Shown one piece after another: positions 1 to 8,448 of a stretch of DNA of 64,000 nucleotides. The stretch comes from Frankia alni ACN14a. GTDB lineage: Bacteria > Actinomycetota > Actinomycetes > Frankiales > Frankiaceae. Numbering within the stretch: position 1 is the stretch's first letter; each line of letters starts with the position of its first letter. The position numbers were made by a program, and so were the translations under genes. The stretch is taken from NCBI RefSeq assembly GCF_000058485.1, contig NC_008278.1:1854962-1918961 (forward strand), in the 5' to 3' direction. The notes below the pieces were generated by a model. The model was not told the origin of the DNA. It did not search any database and saw only the letters and a list, made by a program, of their open reading frames with translations.

Positions 1-597
1 ATCTCACCCAAGCCTGAGGCCCAACCATCTTTGCGGGCGGTCACTAAGAGTGCTCGAAGGTCGATCATATTTCTTACTCTAGCGTCCGCCTGTCTGTTGC
101 CTACATACTGCTGTCAGATCAAGTGGCGCTTCGCCCTGGTAGCGGCTCCAGAGATTGTCGATCTTGCTTGCCGCCGCCTGGATGCTTCCCTACCGCCCTA
201 TCTGATACCGACTGCAGGCCGGCCGCAGAAAGGCGCCGCGGCTGGCCATTGGGTCGGGTCGGGCTGTCCGGTGAGCGAAGCGCCCTGGCACTGGTGATGG
301 AGCTGTCGGCTGGCGTGCCCTCTGATCATTTTTCGGCTGCCCACCGGCGTGCGCGACGAACGTTCGCAGAACCGTGCACCGTGCCTCGGCTGATTCTCAC
401 CACGCGGACGACCGGCAGCATTCGTCGAACATCTCGAATGGTCAACGCGGTGTGGGGTGCGACGGGCCCGGCGAGCACGGCCGTTCACGGCCGCGCGCAG
501 GCGGTTGCGCGGCGCGGCCCGCACCGCTGCTTGATCTCAAAACGAGGGTTTCGGCAGTGCGCCAGTCTGGTGCTCCGGCGGGATGTGTGGCGTTCGG
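1..597. other. Region with no recognisable gene
   Basis: I see no convincing coding sequence here. The first 120 bases are noticeably richer in A and T than the rest of the window, and the short open frames show no family resemblance. The stretch lies beyond the DUF1152 gene and could be the interior or the left edge of the integrative element. I found no copy of the tRNA-Lys 3' end that would mark a left attachment site. Confidence 0.4.
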
Positions 598-1743
598 TCA
601 GCGTTGGCCTTGGACTGGCCAGAGGGGGAAGCGTTCGTCGGTGGCCTGGTCCTGGCGGAGCTCGGCGCGTAGCCGGTCCAGCTTGCCGGGGCTGACGTCC
701 AATGCCTCGGCGAGACGACGGAAGGTCAGGTAGTCGATGCCTCGGGTTCGGGCGTCGGCGGTGTAGGCGTCGGCGTCGTGCCGTAGCTCGTTGGCGGGCC
801 GTTCGGGTCGGTCCTCGCTGAGCCGGGCGGACTTCTGCCGTTCATAGTCGATTTCCGAGGAGCCGCACAGGCGGCGGATCACCTCTTCGGCCTGGGTCAG
901 CGTCTCGGTTTCGGCAAGGGCTCGGACGTGCAGCGTGTTGCCGGTGAGACCGTTCACGCGAACGCCGTAGATGTCGGCGCTGTGGTCGGTCAGGTCGATG
1001 GGTGTGCCGTTGTCACGGATCTCGACCCGGCCCCGTACGCCCATGGCTGCCGCGGTGAGCAGGGCTGTTGCCTCGGAGGGATGCCAGACAAGCACATCGG
1101 CCGCTGGGGTGGCCTGCTCGCCGGTGAGCCGGCCCCACAGATGCCCGCCGAGCTCCTCGACACGGGCGATCACCTCCGCTTCCGGCAACTCCCCGTCCAG
1201 CCCGGGGCCGGCGATCAGTACCTCGACCGGGACCGGCAGACCGACGCATGCCGCGAGCGCCAGTCCGTCGGCGAACGGGCTACGAAGCCCCGGTTCGTCG
1301 CCGCGGGCCACCACATCCCCGCCGACATCGACCACCCACACCGCGTCGGCACCTGTCATCGTCACCTGCTCGGCAAGCTGCCGGTGCATGCCGCGCGCTC
1401 CCCCGGTCGGGTCGATCAGCAGCAGGCGGGCGGGAACCTCGGCGGCCAGCCGCGGCAGCATCGACAGACCCGACGGGACCGTGTCGCTTCCCGGGGTGAT
1501 CTGCCAGGTGAACCGGCCCGCCGGCACCAGGCCCACGAACCCGTCCGGGCCGCGCGGACCCGGCAACGGATCGACACGCAACCGCTCCCACGCATAGGTG
1601 AGCACCGTCGGCGGGGCATCCTCCGGGCGGAGCGCACGGTGGATCACCACTGCGGCCAGGGCATCACCGCCACCACCGGCCGCGACCAGAAGGACACCCA
1701 CCGGTCGAAGCCTACGGACTCGGAACTGTTTGATAGAGCGCAA
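598..1743 (-). CDS. DUF1152 family protein
   Basis: This protein of about 380 residues starts with a glycine-rich nucleotide-binding-like turn (LLVAAGGGGDALAA, residues 18-31). It continues with alternating hydrophobic strands typical of a Rossmann-like fold, including VWVVDVGGD and VLIAGPGLDGE. I recognise this as the actinobacterial DUF1152 type, whose function is unknown. The last 90 residues are charged and helical. The gene diverges from the GntR regulator, and the 51-bp gap holds a perfect palindrome, so that regulator probably controls both genes. The longest frame starts with TTG at 1743. A GTG at 1701, directly before the glycine-rich motif, is an equally good start. It seems to be AICE cargo or a gene trapped at its edge. 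Confidence 0.6.
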   Translation of the reverse strand: MRSIKQFRVRRLRPVGVLLVAAGGGGDALAAVVIHRALRPEDAPPTVLTYAWERLRVDPLPGPRGPDGFVGLVPAGRFTWQITPGSDTVPSGLSMLPRLAAEVPARLLLIDPTGGARGMHRQLAEQVTMTGADAVWVVDVGGDVVARGDEPGLRSPFADGLALAACVGLPVPVEVLIAGPGLDGELPEAEVIARVEELGGHLWGRLTGEQATPAADVLVWHPSEATALLTAAAMGVRGRVEIRDNGTPIDLTDHSADIYGVRVNGLTGNTLHVRALAETETLTQAEEVIRRLCGSSEIDYERQKSARLSEDRPERPANELRHDADAYTADARTRGIDYLTFRRLAEALDVSPGKLDRLRAELRQDQATDERFPLWPVQGQR

Positions 1744-1759
1744 TCATGGCGTATCGTCT

Positions 1760-1777
1760 TAGTGGACTTGACCACTA
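1760..1777. promoter_or_regulatory. Palindromic operator between DUF1152 and the GntR regulator
   Basis: TAGTGG-acttga-CCACTA is a perfect 6-bp inverted repeat with a 6-bp centre, located 17 bp upstream of the regulator's ATG. GntR/HutC repressors commonly bind such sites and autoregulate. The same core AGTGGACTT..CCACT recurs at 3362-3377, upstream of the Pra-like gene. Confidence 0.65.
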
Positions 1778-1794
1778 GCCGAAAGTCGCCACTG

Positions 1795-2547
1795 ATGCCG
1801 GAGATCCAACAGGCGCTGCCGAAGTACCTCCAGATCGCGAACCACATCCGGGACCAGATCCTGGCCGGTGACCTGCGCCCCGGTGACGAGGTTCCCTCGG
1901 AACGGGCACTCGCGGCCGGCTGGAACGTCAGCCGTCCCACAGCGACGAAGGCCCTGGAGGCTCTGCGTAGTCAGGGGCTCGTCGGGTCCCGGCAGGGATC
2001 GGGCACGTATGTCCTCGATCAGGTGCGGTTGCATCGGCGAGCGCGGGACCGATACCGGCATTCCCGGGAGACGGGAAAGATCTACACGGCTGGCGAGTGG
2101 GCGGAACTCGTCGTGGCCGAGGTCACCGACCTTCCCGAGGACGCGGCGGTGGCGCTCGAAGTTCCCTTCCCGGGGCAGGGCATCCGGCGGCGACGGATCA
2201 CCCACGCCGAGGACGGGTCACGCTCGGAGGTGTCCACCTCCTGGTACCCCGCTGCCCTTGCCGATGCCGCGCCGCTGCTGATCTCCCGCGAACGCATCCG
2301 TCAGGGCACCCTCGCCTACGTCGAAGAGGCAACCGGCCGGCGAGGCAAGTTCGCCCGGGACACCATCGCCGCACGCCTGGCCACCGATATCGAACGGCGG
2401 GAACTCGACCTCGGCGACAGCCCGGCCGCGGTCCTCGTCGTTCACCACACCGTCTACGACGCCCAGCAGCAACCGATCGAGTTCGCCGAAGCCGTCTACC
2501 CGCCCAACAAGTGGACCTTCGAACAGGGTTACTCCGTGCTCGACTGA
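1795..2547 (+). CDS. GntR/HutC-family transcriptional regulator (KorSA-like)
   Basis: The 250-residue protein has an N-terminal winged helix of GntR type (LPKYLQIANHIRDQILAGDL, then the PGDEVPSERALA and VSRPTATKALEAL helices, roughly residues 6-70). A UTRA-like effector domain follows (roughly residues 90-245), with the family's RRRRITHAEDGS and TWYP-like strands. I chose the ATG at 1795 because the conserved domain starts immediately after it; the open frame itself runs further upstream. In pSAM2 the GntR protein KorSA represses the activator gene pra. The two matching palindromes, one just upstream of this gene and one upstream of the Pra-like gene, make the same role likely here. Effector unknown. 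Confidence 0.88.
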   Translation: MPEIQQALPKYLQIANHIRDQILAGDLRPGDEVPSERALAAGWNVSRPTATKALEALRSQGLVGSRQGSGTYVLDQVRLHRRARDRYRHSRETGKIYTAGEWAELVVAEVTDLPEDAAVALEVPFPGQGIRRRRITHAEDGSRSEVSTSWYPAALADAAPLLISRERIRQGTLAYVEEATGRRGKFARDTIAARLATDIERRELDLGDSPAAVLVVHHTVYDAQQQPIEFAEAVYPPNKWTFEQGYSVLD

Positions 2548-2621
2548 GCCACCGACGCTCATCGGAGTGAGAACCGAAGGTCCCCATGAACCGGCCTTTT
2601 CCCAACCGAAAGGAGCCGCCG

Positions 2622-3110
2622 GTGACCGCATCCGATCACGAGACCGTCGTAGAGCTGGGGATGACGAAACACGAGATCATCCGCGTACTGGAAAGTGAGG
2701 CGCCCGAACACGGCAGGCTCACGGATTTCTCCGGAGACGTGGACCTGGTCCTGGTCTGGCGAGTCCGGGAGCGCAGACCAACGGCCGTTCCAGACGTCAC
2801 CGAACGCCTGGCCAGGGCCGAGGATGACGCTTGGCAAGCCTGGATCGAGGCCGACAGTCGCGCGCGTTCGACAGCCGAGGCGGAACGGCAGGCGTTCGCG
2901 GACGTCTGCGCGGCGCGGGAGACCTGGCGCCAGGCAATCCGCGACCTCGCGCAGGAAGCCGCCCAACGCCCCCCGCGCCAGACGGTCCCCGCAGACACCC
3001 CGACTCATGGCACCGGCAATCCGGCCCACCGGGCCGCAGCCGACCCGCCTGCCTCCGGCGCACCTGCATCCGTCCCCCTGGCCAACCCGTCAGAGGCCCC
3101 CCGTGCCTGA
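2622..3110 (+). CDS. Hypothetical protein, Ala/Glu/Arg-rich
   Basis: I do not recognise this protein of about 162 residues. I prefer the GTG at 2622 because AAAGGAG ends 6 nt before it; an in-frame ATG at 2586 is the alternative. The first 45 residues look globular (VELGMTKHEIIRVLES, then a hydrophobic VDLVLVW strand). The middle is a strongly charged helix that may form a coiled coil (LARAEDDAWQAWIEADSRAR), and the last 50 residues are a Pro/Ala-rich tail without structure. It follows the GntR gene by 74 bp on the same strand, so co-transcription is likely. Proteins of this kind between the repressor and the transfer genes are common in AICEs and mostly uncharacterised. Confidence 0.6.
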   Translation: MTASDHETVVELGMTKHEIIRVLESEAPEHGRLTDFSGDVDLVLVWRVRERRPTAVPDVTERLARAEDDAWQAWIEADSRARSTAEAERQAFADVCAARETWRQAIRDLAQEAAQRPPRQTVPADTPTHGTGNPAHRAAADPPASGAPASVPLANPSEAPRA

Positions 3111-3434
3111 CGGCAAGCCACCCCGACCCGCCCGCGCGCCTCCTGGCCTCCGAGCTCCGCCGGTTGCACCCGACGTCGCGGTGACGCTCTCGCCCCCTGC
3201 CGAGGCCGGACTCGCGCGCCTCCTACCAGGACCTTTCCAACTACCGGACGACCTCAGTGATCGTCATCGCACAACCCGCCACCGCCTCCGGCTGACCCCC
3301 ACCCAAAAGATCTTCGTAAAAGATTTGCTCGATCCGACTGGCATATGCCACTCTGTTGGACAGTGGACTTATCCACTTATCCAACAGAGTGGCACGGCGG
3401 CCAAACCGCCGCGCCAGACGGAACGGGTGATCAC
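3111..3434. other. Control region upstream of the Pra-like gene
   Basis: No gene is visible. The stretch holds a short direct repeat AAAAGAT (about 3304-3326) followed by the large nested palindrome at 3346-3394, and it ends 40 bp before the start of the activator. The inner sequence contains TTATCCACT, close to the DnaA box consensus TTATCCACA. The region could therefore be the repressed promoter, a replication control site or both. Confidence 0.5.
3346..3394. promoter_or_regulatory. Nested palindrome, probable repressor site upstream of the Pra-like gene
   Basis: Two perfect 15-bp arms, TGCCACTCTGTTGGA (3346-3360) and its reverse complement (3380-3394), enclose a 19-bp centre. That centre holds a second inverted repeat, AGTGG-acttat-CCACT (3362-3377). 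The inner repeat has the same core as the palindrome at 1760-1777, so the GntR protein is the likely binder. The centre also contains the direct repeat ACTTATCC twice and a near-DnaA box. Confidence 0.65.
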
Positions 3435-3845
3435 ATGGCGGTACCGTCACGCATCCCAGTGCGCTTCGAGGATGTCTTCCCGGCGGGTGCGTTTGTGCTG
3501 GGGGTGGAGGCGTCGAACGACTACGACAAGGTGAAGGCGAACCTGTCGGATGTGCAGGCGCGGGACAAGGACACCGGCGAGCGGGTGTGGGTGGTGCGGG
3601 TGCTGGACGCGGACCCGACGGCCCGGCAGGCCGAGGTGAAGGTGAAGATCACGGGTGAGGTGCAGCCGGTTCCGCCGGAGGTGATGCCGGGGACGCCGTT
3701 TCGGCCGGTGGTGTTCGAGGGTTTGACGGTGACGCCGTGGGTGGACACCAACGGGTCCCGTCCGCGGCAGGGTTTCGCGTTTCGGGCGGCGGCGATGGTG
3801 GCCGTGGGCCAGTCGGGCCGGCGGGCTGCGGCGGTGGCGGCATGA
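3435..3845 (+). CDS. Pra-like replication, integration and excision activator
   Basis: The 136-residue protein matches what I know of the actinobacterial 'plasmid replication, integration and excision activator' family (pSAM2 Pra). It begins MAVPSRIPVRFEDVFPAGAF, followed by a DYDKVKANLSDVQARDKDTGE stretch of the kind seen in the family, then VLDADP, VKITGEVQPVPPE, VFEGLTVTPWVDTNGSRPR and a C-terminal FRAAAM. I chose the ATG at 3435 because the conserved N-terminus begins there. In pSAM2, Pra switches on the rep-xis-int and transfer functions and is repressed by KorSA. The palindrome 40 bp upstream fits that. Its third codon positions favour G, unlike the C-rich genes downstream. The stop overlaps the next start (ATGA). 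Confidence 0.8.
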   Translation: MAVPSRIPVRFEDVFPAGAFVLGVEASNDYDKVKANLSDVQARDKDTGERVWVVRVLDADPTARQAEVKVKITGEVQPVPPEVMPGTPFRPVVFEGLTVTPWVDTNGSRPRQGFAFRAAAMVAVGQSGRRAAAVAA

Positions 3846-4156
3846 GCGGCGAGGAACGGACGCCGTCGTACCTGTCGGTGGGTCTGTCCGTCGGCGGGGA
3901 CTGGCGGGTGACCTGCCATACCTACCCGGACCGCGGGCCGATCCTGACCGTCGATGCCGCCGGGATGTCGCTGGTCGTCTCGGCTAAGCAGAGCACCCCG
4001 GACGCCAATCACCTCGATTTCGCGTACGCGCTGCTGGCCGCGGTGAACGACTATCTCATCGCCTGCGAAACCCACCGGTTCGATGCCGAGGAAGCAGCGA
4101 ACGCTTCGACTGACGTTACCGAAACGGCGGCCGCGGTAGAGAACCGCGCCGCATAG
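3842..4156 (+). CDS. Hypothetical AICE protein
   Basis: This 104-residue protein starts in an ATGA overlap with the Pra-like gene, which suggests translational coupling. It has a beta-rich first half (YLSVGLSVGGDWRVTCHTY, then ILTVDAAGMSLVVSA) and a helical segment (FAYALLAAVNDYLIACETHRF), with an Ala/Glu-rich tail. It has no membrane segment and no motif I recognise. Its position between the activator and the DNA pump suggests a part in transfer or its control, but that is inference from location only. Confidence 0.65.
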   Translation: MSGEERTPSYLSVGLSVGGDWRVTCHTYPDRGPILTVDAAGMSLVVSAKQSTPDANHLDFAYALLAAVNDYLIACETHRFDAEEAANASTDVTETAAAVENRAA

Positions 4157-4181
4157 CACCACCCTTCCCCTTCCGGCCGGC

Positions 4182-4211
4182 GGCCCGGACCTTCTTTTTT
4201 CGCTCCGGGCC
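4182..4211 (+). terminator. Hairpin between the small AICE gene and the FtsK-like gene
   Basis: GGCCCGGA (4182-4189) and TCCGGGCC (4204-4211) form an 8-bp stem. The 14-nt loop includes a run of six T. It lies 25 bp after the preceding stop and may attenuate or end the upstream transcript. Confidence 0.4.
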
Positions 4212-4278
4212 CGCCCGCCGTTTTCCCCATTCGCATATCCCTGTGGTTCCTTGCGCTCGAAAACAGGTGGTATTTGTC

Positions 4279-5850
4279 ATGTCCAGAATCAGCGGTGACA
4301 AGGCGTCGCCGCGCATTCCCACCCGCAACGACAAGATGCGGGTGCCGTTGTGGATGCTGCTCCTCGCCGTCGCCGGGAAGGGCCTGTGGCTCGTCGTCCG
4401 CTGGGGCTTCCGCCACCGGGTCGCGGTCGCCGTCGTGGTCGGCCTGCTGCTGTTCGTCCACCGCTTCGGACCGCTCGGTCTCGCCGCGCTGGCCGGCGGG
4501 CTGTTCCTGGTGACCGTGGTGTGGTCGCGGCTGCACCCGCGGTCGTGCGCCTGGGCGGGCCGCTGGCTGTGGGGCCGGACCCGACTCGCGTTCATCTACC
4601 GCTGGCGGTGGCGGGCGGCGATGGTCCACACCGACCTGGCCATCCGCATGCCGATGTCGACCGGCGACCAGGTGACGTTCGACGAGTACTTCCCGCGTAT
4701 CCGCACGATCCGTTCCACGCGGGCTGTGGACACCCTGCGGGTGGAACTGCTGCCCGGTCAGACCCCCGAGCAGTGGGCCGGGCAGGGCGAGGCGCTGCGG
4801 CATGTCTTCCGGGCCCGGCGCTGCCAGGTGCAGGCCGAGACGTTCCGCTTCGTCCGGCTGCACTTCCACCGCCGCGACACCCTCACCCGTCCCGTCACCC
4901 CCGCGGACCTCGACAGCACGGATGCCGGTCCGGGCGACGCCGACCCTGACCCGGCCGACGTCGACTCGGACCGCGCACCCGTCCACGCCGCTTACGCCCG
5001 GCTCGTCGCCGGTCTGTCGGCGGTCCCGGTGGGCCGCTGTGAGGACGGATCGGCCTGGACGCTGCCCGTGCGTGGGACGCATGTCCTCGTCGCCGGTGCC
5101 ACCGGCGCGGGGAAGGGTTCAGTGCTGTGGTCGCTGCTGCGCGGCCTCGGACCGGCGGTGCGCGCGGGGCTGGTGGAGCTGTGGGTGTGCGATCCGAAGG
5201 GCGGGATGGAACTCGCCTTCGGCCGGGCGATGTTCAGCCGGTTCGCCACCACCACGGACACCATCGCCGATCTTCTCGATGACGCCGTGCCGGTGATGCA
5301 GGACCGGACGGCGCGGCTGTCCGGTGTGACCCGGCTGCACACCCCGACCGTCGGCGAACCGTTGATCGTCCTGGTCGTCGACGAGATCGCCTCGCTGACC
5401 GCGTACGTGACCGACCGGGAGCTGAAGAAGCGGATCGGTGCGGCGCTGCCGCTGCTGCTGTCGCAGGGCCGGGCGCCCGGTGTGGTGGTCCTGGCGGCGG
5501 TGCAGGACCCGCGCAAGGAGGTGCTTCCGTTCCGGGACCTGTTCCCGGTCCGGGTGGCGCTGCGGATGACCGAACCCGACCAGGCCGACCTCGTTCTTGG
5601 CTCCGGTGCCCGGGACCGGGGCGCCCGCGCCGAGGAGATCCCGCTGTCGCTGCCCGGGGTCGGCTACGTCCTGCGCGACGGCAACCCCGACCCGATCCGG
5701 GTCCGGGCCGCGTTCATCGACGACGACGAGATCACCCGCACCGTGCACACCTACCGACCCGCAGCCCCTGGCGGCTGGGTGCCTGACCTTGATGCCTTCA
5801 CCGGCCACGACCCCGACGACGTCCCCGACCGGCTCGACGATGCCGCGTGA
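4279..5850 (+). CDS. FtsK/SpoIIIE-type DNA translocase (TraSA-like)
   Basis: This protein of about 523 residues drives DNA movement in AICE conjugation. The N-terminus has two adjacent hydrophobic segments (VPLWMLLLAVAGKGLWLVV and VAVAVVVGLLLFVHRF, residues about 17-65) that should anchor it in the membrane. The motor domain shows Walker A GATGAGKGS (residues 273-281) and Walker B LIVLVVDE with D368 and E369, followed by an FtsK-like LLSQGRAPGVVVLAAVQDP segment. FtsK-type Tra proteins of Streptomyces plasmids move double-stranded DNA between mycelial cells without a relaxase. I chose the ATG at 4279, which has GGTGG upstream; the frame is open a little further. The stop overlaps the start of rep (GTGA), so the two are translationally coupled. 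Confidence 0.9.
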   Translation: MSRISGDKASPRIPTRNDKMRVPLWMLLLAVAGKGLWLVVRWGFRHRVAVAVVVGLLLFVHRFGPLGLAALAGGLFLVTVVWSRLHPRSCAWAGRWLWGRTRLAFIYRWRWRAAMVHTDLAIRMPMSTGDQVTFDEYFPRIRTIRSTRAVDTLRVELLPGQTPEQWAGQGEALRHVFRARRCQVQAETFRFVRLHFHRRDTLTRPVTPADLDSTDAGPGDADPDPADVDSDRAPVHAAYARLVAGLSAVPVGRCEDGSAWTLPVRGTHVLVAGATGAGKGSVLWSLLRGLGPAVRAGLVELWVCDPKGGMELAFGRAMFSRFATTTDTIADLLDDAVPVMQDRTARLSGVTRLHTPTVGEPLIVLVVDEIASLTAYVTDRELKKRIGAALPLLLSQGRAPGVVVLAAVQDPRKEVLPFRDLFPVRVALRMTEPDQADLVLGSGARDRGARAEEIPLSLPGVGYVLRDGNPDPIRVRAAFIDDDEITRTVHTYRPAAPGGWVPDLDAFTGHDPDDVPDRLDDAA

Positions 5851-7550
5851 CCGCGCCACTCCTCGGACCTGACCCGGCCGCTCCCGTCCCGTCCCCGGGG
5901 GGCGGTGAGCGTCCGGGTTCCCGGGCCGCCCGGATGCGGATGCCCCTGGCTCGTCATGTCGTCGAGGCCGTCGCGGTGGAGAACGGGGTGTGTATCCGGC
6001 CGATGCCGATGCGCCGGACCAACCTGGACACCGGCGAAACACAGATCATTCCCGTGCCCTGCGGCGCCACGTTGGCATCGACATGTCCTCCGTGTGCGGA
6101 GAAAGCGCGTCGGCTGCGGATGGCGCAGTGCAAGACCGGCTGGCACCTCGACGACGAACCGGTCCCCGACCCCGACCCGCCGTCTGACGACGCCAAGGCC
6201 CTGGCGACCCTGCGCGCGGATCTCGAAGCGGCCCGCGCCGATGTCCTGGCGGCCGGCGACACCGGGCAGGCCGGGGAGATCGACGAGCTGATCGGCCAGG
6301 TCGACGACGAACTCGCCGCGCTCGGCGTCCGCGGCAAAGCTGCACCCGACAACCGGGACCGGCCACGCCGCGTCCGCTCGACCCGGCGGCGTCAGGACGC
6401 CCCCGATCTGCCTCGGCTCCCTGTCGACCGGCGCACCGTCGGGCGGACCTTCACCGCGGCGGACGGGACGGTGTGGCGGCCGTCGATGTTCCTCACCCTG
6501 ACCTGCGACACCTACGGACGGGTACACAAGGACGGAACCCCGGTCGACCCGGCGTCCTACGACTACCGGCGGGCGGCGCGGGACGCCATCCACTTCCCGA
6601 AGCTGATCGACCGGTTCTGGCAGAACCTACGCCGCGCCGTCGGCTGGGACGTCCAGTACTTCGCCGCGTTGGAACCACAGAAGCGCCTTGCGCCGCACCT
6701 GCACGCGGCGATCCGCGGCACCATCCCTCGGATGATGCTGCGCCTGGTCGCAGCAGCGACCTACCACCAGGTCTGGTGGCCGTCGGCCGACCGGCCGGTC
6801 TACGACGACCACCGGCTACCCGCCTGGAACGAGAATGCCGGCGGCTACGTCGACCCCGACACCGGCACGCCGCTGCTGTCCTGGGATGACGCACTCGACA
6901 GCATCGGCGAGGACGACGAACCCGCCCACGTCGTCCGCTTCGGCCCCCAACTCCGCGCCGACGGGGTCACCGCGAACACGGCCACCACCGGCCGGATGAT
7001 CGGCTACCTCACCAAATACCTGACCAAAAGCCTCGACGCCTGCCACGACATCGCCAGCGACCCACAACGACGCCACGTCGACCGACTCGCCGACGCCCTA
7101 CGCCACGAACCCTGCTCCCCGACCTGCGCGAACTGGCTGCGCTACGGCATCCAACCCCGCAACACCCGCCCCGGACTGGTACCCGGACGGTGCAAGGGCA
7201 AGGTCCACCGGCGGGAAACCCTCGGCTTCGGCGGCCGACGCGTCCTGGTCTCGCGACGCTGGTCCGGCAAGACCCTCACCGACCACCGACACGACCGGGT
7301 CGCCTTCATCCGCCAGCAACTCGAAACCCTCGGCCACACCGGCGACGGACCGGCCGGCGAACCGGCCACGGACCGCACCGCCTGGCAGCTCCTGCGCCCC
7401 GGCGACCCTGCCGCACCCCGCCGCGAACACCTCCTGTTGCACGCCGTCGCCCAGCGCCACGCCTGGAGGGCCCAACTCGACGCCGCCCGTGCCGCGGCCG
7501 GCGGCGGCCTGCTTCCGGCAACCGGCCCACCACTGCCCGACGCCGCCTGA
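5847..7550 (+). CDS. RepSA-like rolling-circle replication initiator
   Basis: The 567-residue protein belongs to the large Rep family of actinobacterial integrative elements. Visible features are a C80-x2-C83 pair that starts a possible metal site, the metal-binding HLHAAIRG motif (H284, H286) of rolling-circle initiators, and a GYLTKYLTKSLD motif (residues 386-397) that supplies the candidate catalytic tyrosines. Downstream cysteines (around EPCSPTCANW) are also typical. Its role is to nick the element's double-strand origin and start replication after excision. The GTG start overlaps the stop of the FtsK-like gene. The next gene, xis, follows after 33 bp with GGAGAGGA as ribosome binding site, so rep and xis are probably one operon. 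Confidence 0.88.
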   Translation: MTAPLLGPDPAAPVPSPGGGERPGSRAARMRMPLARHVVEAVAVENGVCIRPMPMRRTNLDTGETQIIPVPCGATLASTCPPCAEKARRLRMAQCKTGWHLDDEPVPDPDPPSDDAKALATLRADLEAARADVLAAGDTGQAGEIDELIGQVDDELAALGVRGKAAPDNRDRPRRVRSTRRRQDAPDLPRLPVDRRTVGRTFTAADGTVWRPSMFLTLTCDTYGRVHKDGTPVDPASYDYRRAARDAIHFPKLIDRFWQNLRRAVGWDVQYFAALEPQKRLAPHLHAAIRGTIPRMMLRLVAAATYHQVWWPSADRPVYDDHRLPAWNENAGGYVDPDTGTPLLSWDDALDSIGEDDEPAHVVRFGPQLRADGVTANTATTGRMIGYLTKYLTKSLDACHDIASDPQRRHVDRLADALRHEPCSPTCANWLRYGIQPRNTRPGLVPGRCKGKVHRRETLGFGGRRVLVSRRWSGKTLTDHRHDRVAFIRQQLETLGHTGDGPAGEPATDRTAWQLLRPGDPAAPRREHLLLHAVAQRHAWRAQLDAARAAAGGGLLPATGPPLPDAA

Positions 7551-7583
7551 ACCCCACCCCCTGGACATCCACGGAGAGGACCC

Positions 7584-7769
7584 GTGACCAAGCTCCTGCT
7601 CACCCCCACCGAGGCAGCGGAACTCCTCGGCGTCAGCCGCAGCACCGTCTACGAACTCATGAACTCCGGCGACATCGAATCCGTGCGCATCGGCCGGGCA
7701 CGGCGCATCCCCTCCGCCGCGCTGCACGCCTTCGTCACCCGGCTGCGCGGCGAAGGACACGCCGCATGA
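7584..7769 (+). CDS. Excisionase, MerR-like HTH (XisSA-like)
   Basis: This 61-residue protein is a single winged helix of the excisionase type: LTPTEAAELLGVSRSTVYEL, then GDIESVRIGRARRIP. It should bind near the attachment site and steer the integrase towards excision. GGAGAGGA lies just before the GTG start. The size and sequence are normal for AICE excisionases. Between this gene and the integrase there are two extra small genes, whereas in pSAM2 xis and int are adjacent. Because the integrase is interrupted, this protein may no longer have a working partner. Confidence 0.88.
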   Translation: MTKLLLTPTEAAELLGVSRSTVYELMNSGDIESVRIGRARRIPSAALHAFVTRLRGEGHAA

Positions 7770-7841
7770 CCGGCAGACGGTCCCACGCCCCGGCCCGCGG
7801 ACCACCGGCGGCGGGCACGGCTTCTCGGCAAACCCAAAGAC

Positions 7842-7876
7842 GGTCCCGGCGGGTGCTGGAACACCCCGCCGGGACC
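7842..7876 (+). terminator. Strong hairpin after xis
   Basis: GGTCCCGGCGGG (7842-7853) pairs perfectly with CCCGCCGGGACC (7865-7876) across an 11-nt loop. It sits about 70 bp after the excisionase stop and 38 bp before the next gene. There is no T-run, as is usual for actinobacterial terminators. Confidence 0.55.
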
Positions 7877-7914
7877 TGAGCCCCACCCCTTGGCCTTAAC
7901 AAGGAGAGAGACCT

Positions 7915-8202
7915 GTGCCCATCTTCTCGTCCGACGCACACGGCGCATGGCGCACCCCCGGCGACGACCACCCGATGCTCCTCGCCCGAGTCGACCACAA
8001 CGGCGACCACGAACTCACCCTCCGCCCCGGCGCGGACATCGGCGACCTGGTCGCCCTGCTCGCCACCCTGCCGCCGGACGCCTTCTTCACCGAACACTAC
8101 GGCGACGTCGACGCCACCCTGATCTTCCGACCGGTCCCCGGACGTCCGGCAACCACCCCGGCCGGCGGGAACCCAGCGGCGGCAAGCGTCATCCGCCCGT
8201 AG
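7915..8202 (+). CDS. Hypothetical small AICE protein
   Basis: This 95-residue protein has a GTG start with AAGGAGAG 6 nt upstream, which makes the start convincing. The first part looks beta-rich (MLLARVDHNGDHELTLRPGA). A helical stretch follows (DIGDLVALLATLPPDAFF), then a final strand (DATLIFRPV) and a Pro/Gly/Ala-rich tail. I do not recognise the family. The compact two-layer pattern resembles small proteins found between xis and int in other actinobacterial elements. No function can be stated. Confidence 0.6.
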   Translation: MPIFSSDAHGAWRTPGDDHPMLLARVDHNGDHELTLRPGADIGDLVALLATLPPDAFFTEHYGDVDATLIFRPVPGRPATTPAGGNPAAASVIRP

Positions 8203-8448
8203 CGGCACCTGTCGCCCCACCCATTTTTCTTCCGTTCTCTGGTGGCGCCTGAAGCTGTCGGGGTGTCGGACGGGTCCAGGGTCGGCCGCAGGCCGATCGC
8301 GCAGCGACGCGCAGCGCCCTGGATGCGGCCGGCGCCCCGGCAGACCATTCCTGCGCCAGAGAACCGGAACCCCACCGGCACCGGGCAATCCCACCCGCGG
8401 CCCGCGGTCCTGTTCCCGTTCTTCTTCCGGCAAGGAGCTGTGCTCACC

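Noticed and set aside
30-70. Partial copy of the tRNA-Lys 3' end as left attachment site
   Set aside because: Only the 7-bp word TAAGAGT matches, which is expected by chance. A true core should be longer.
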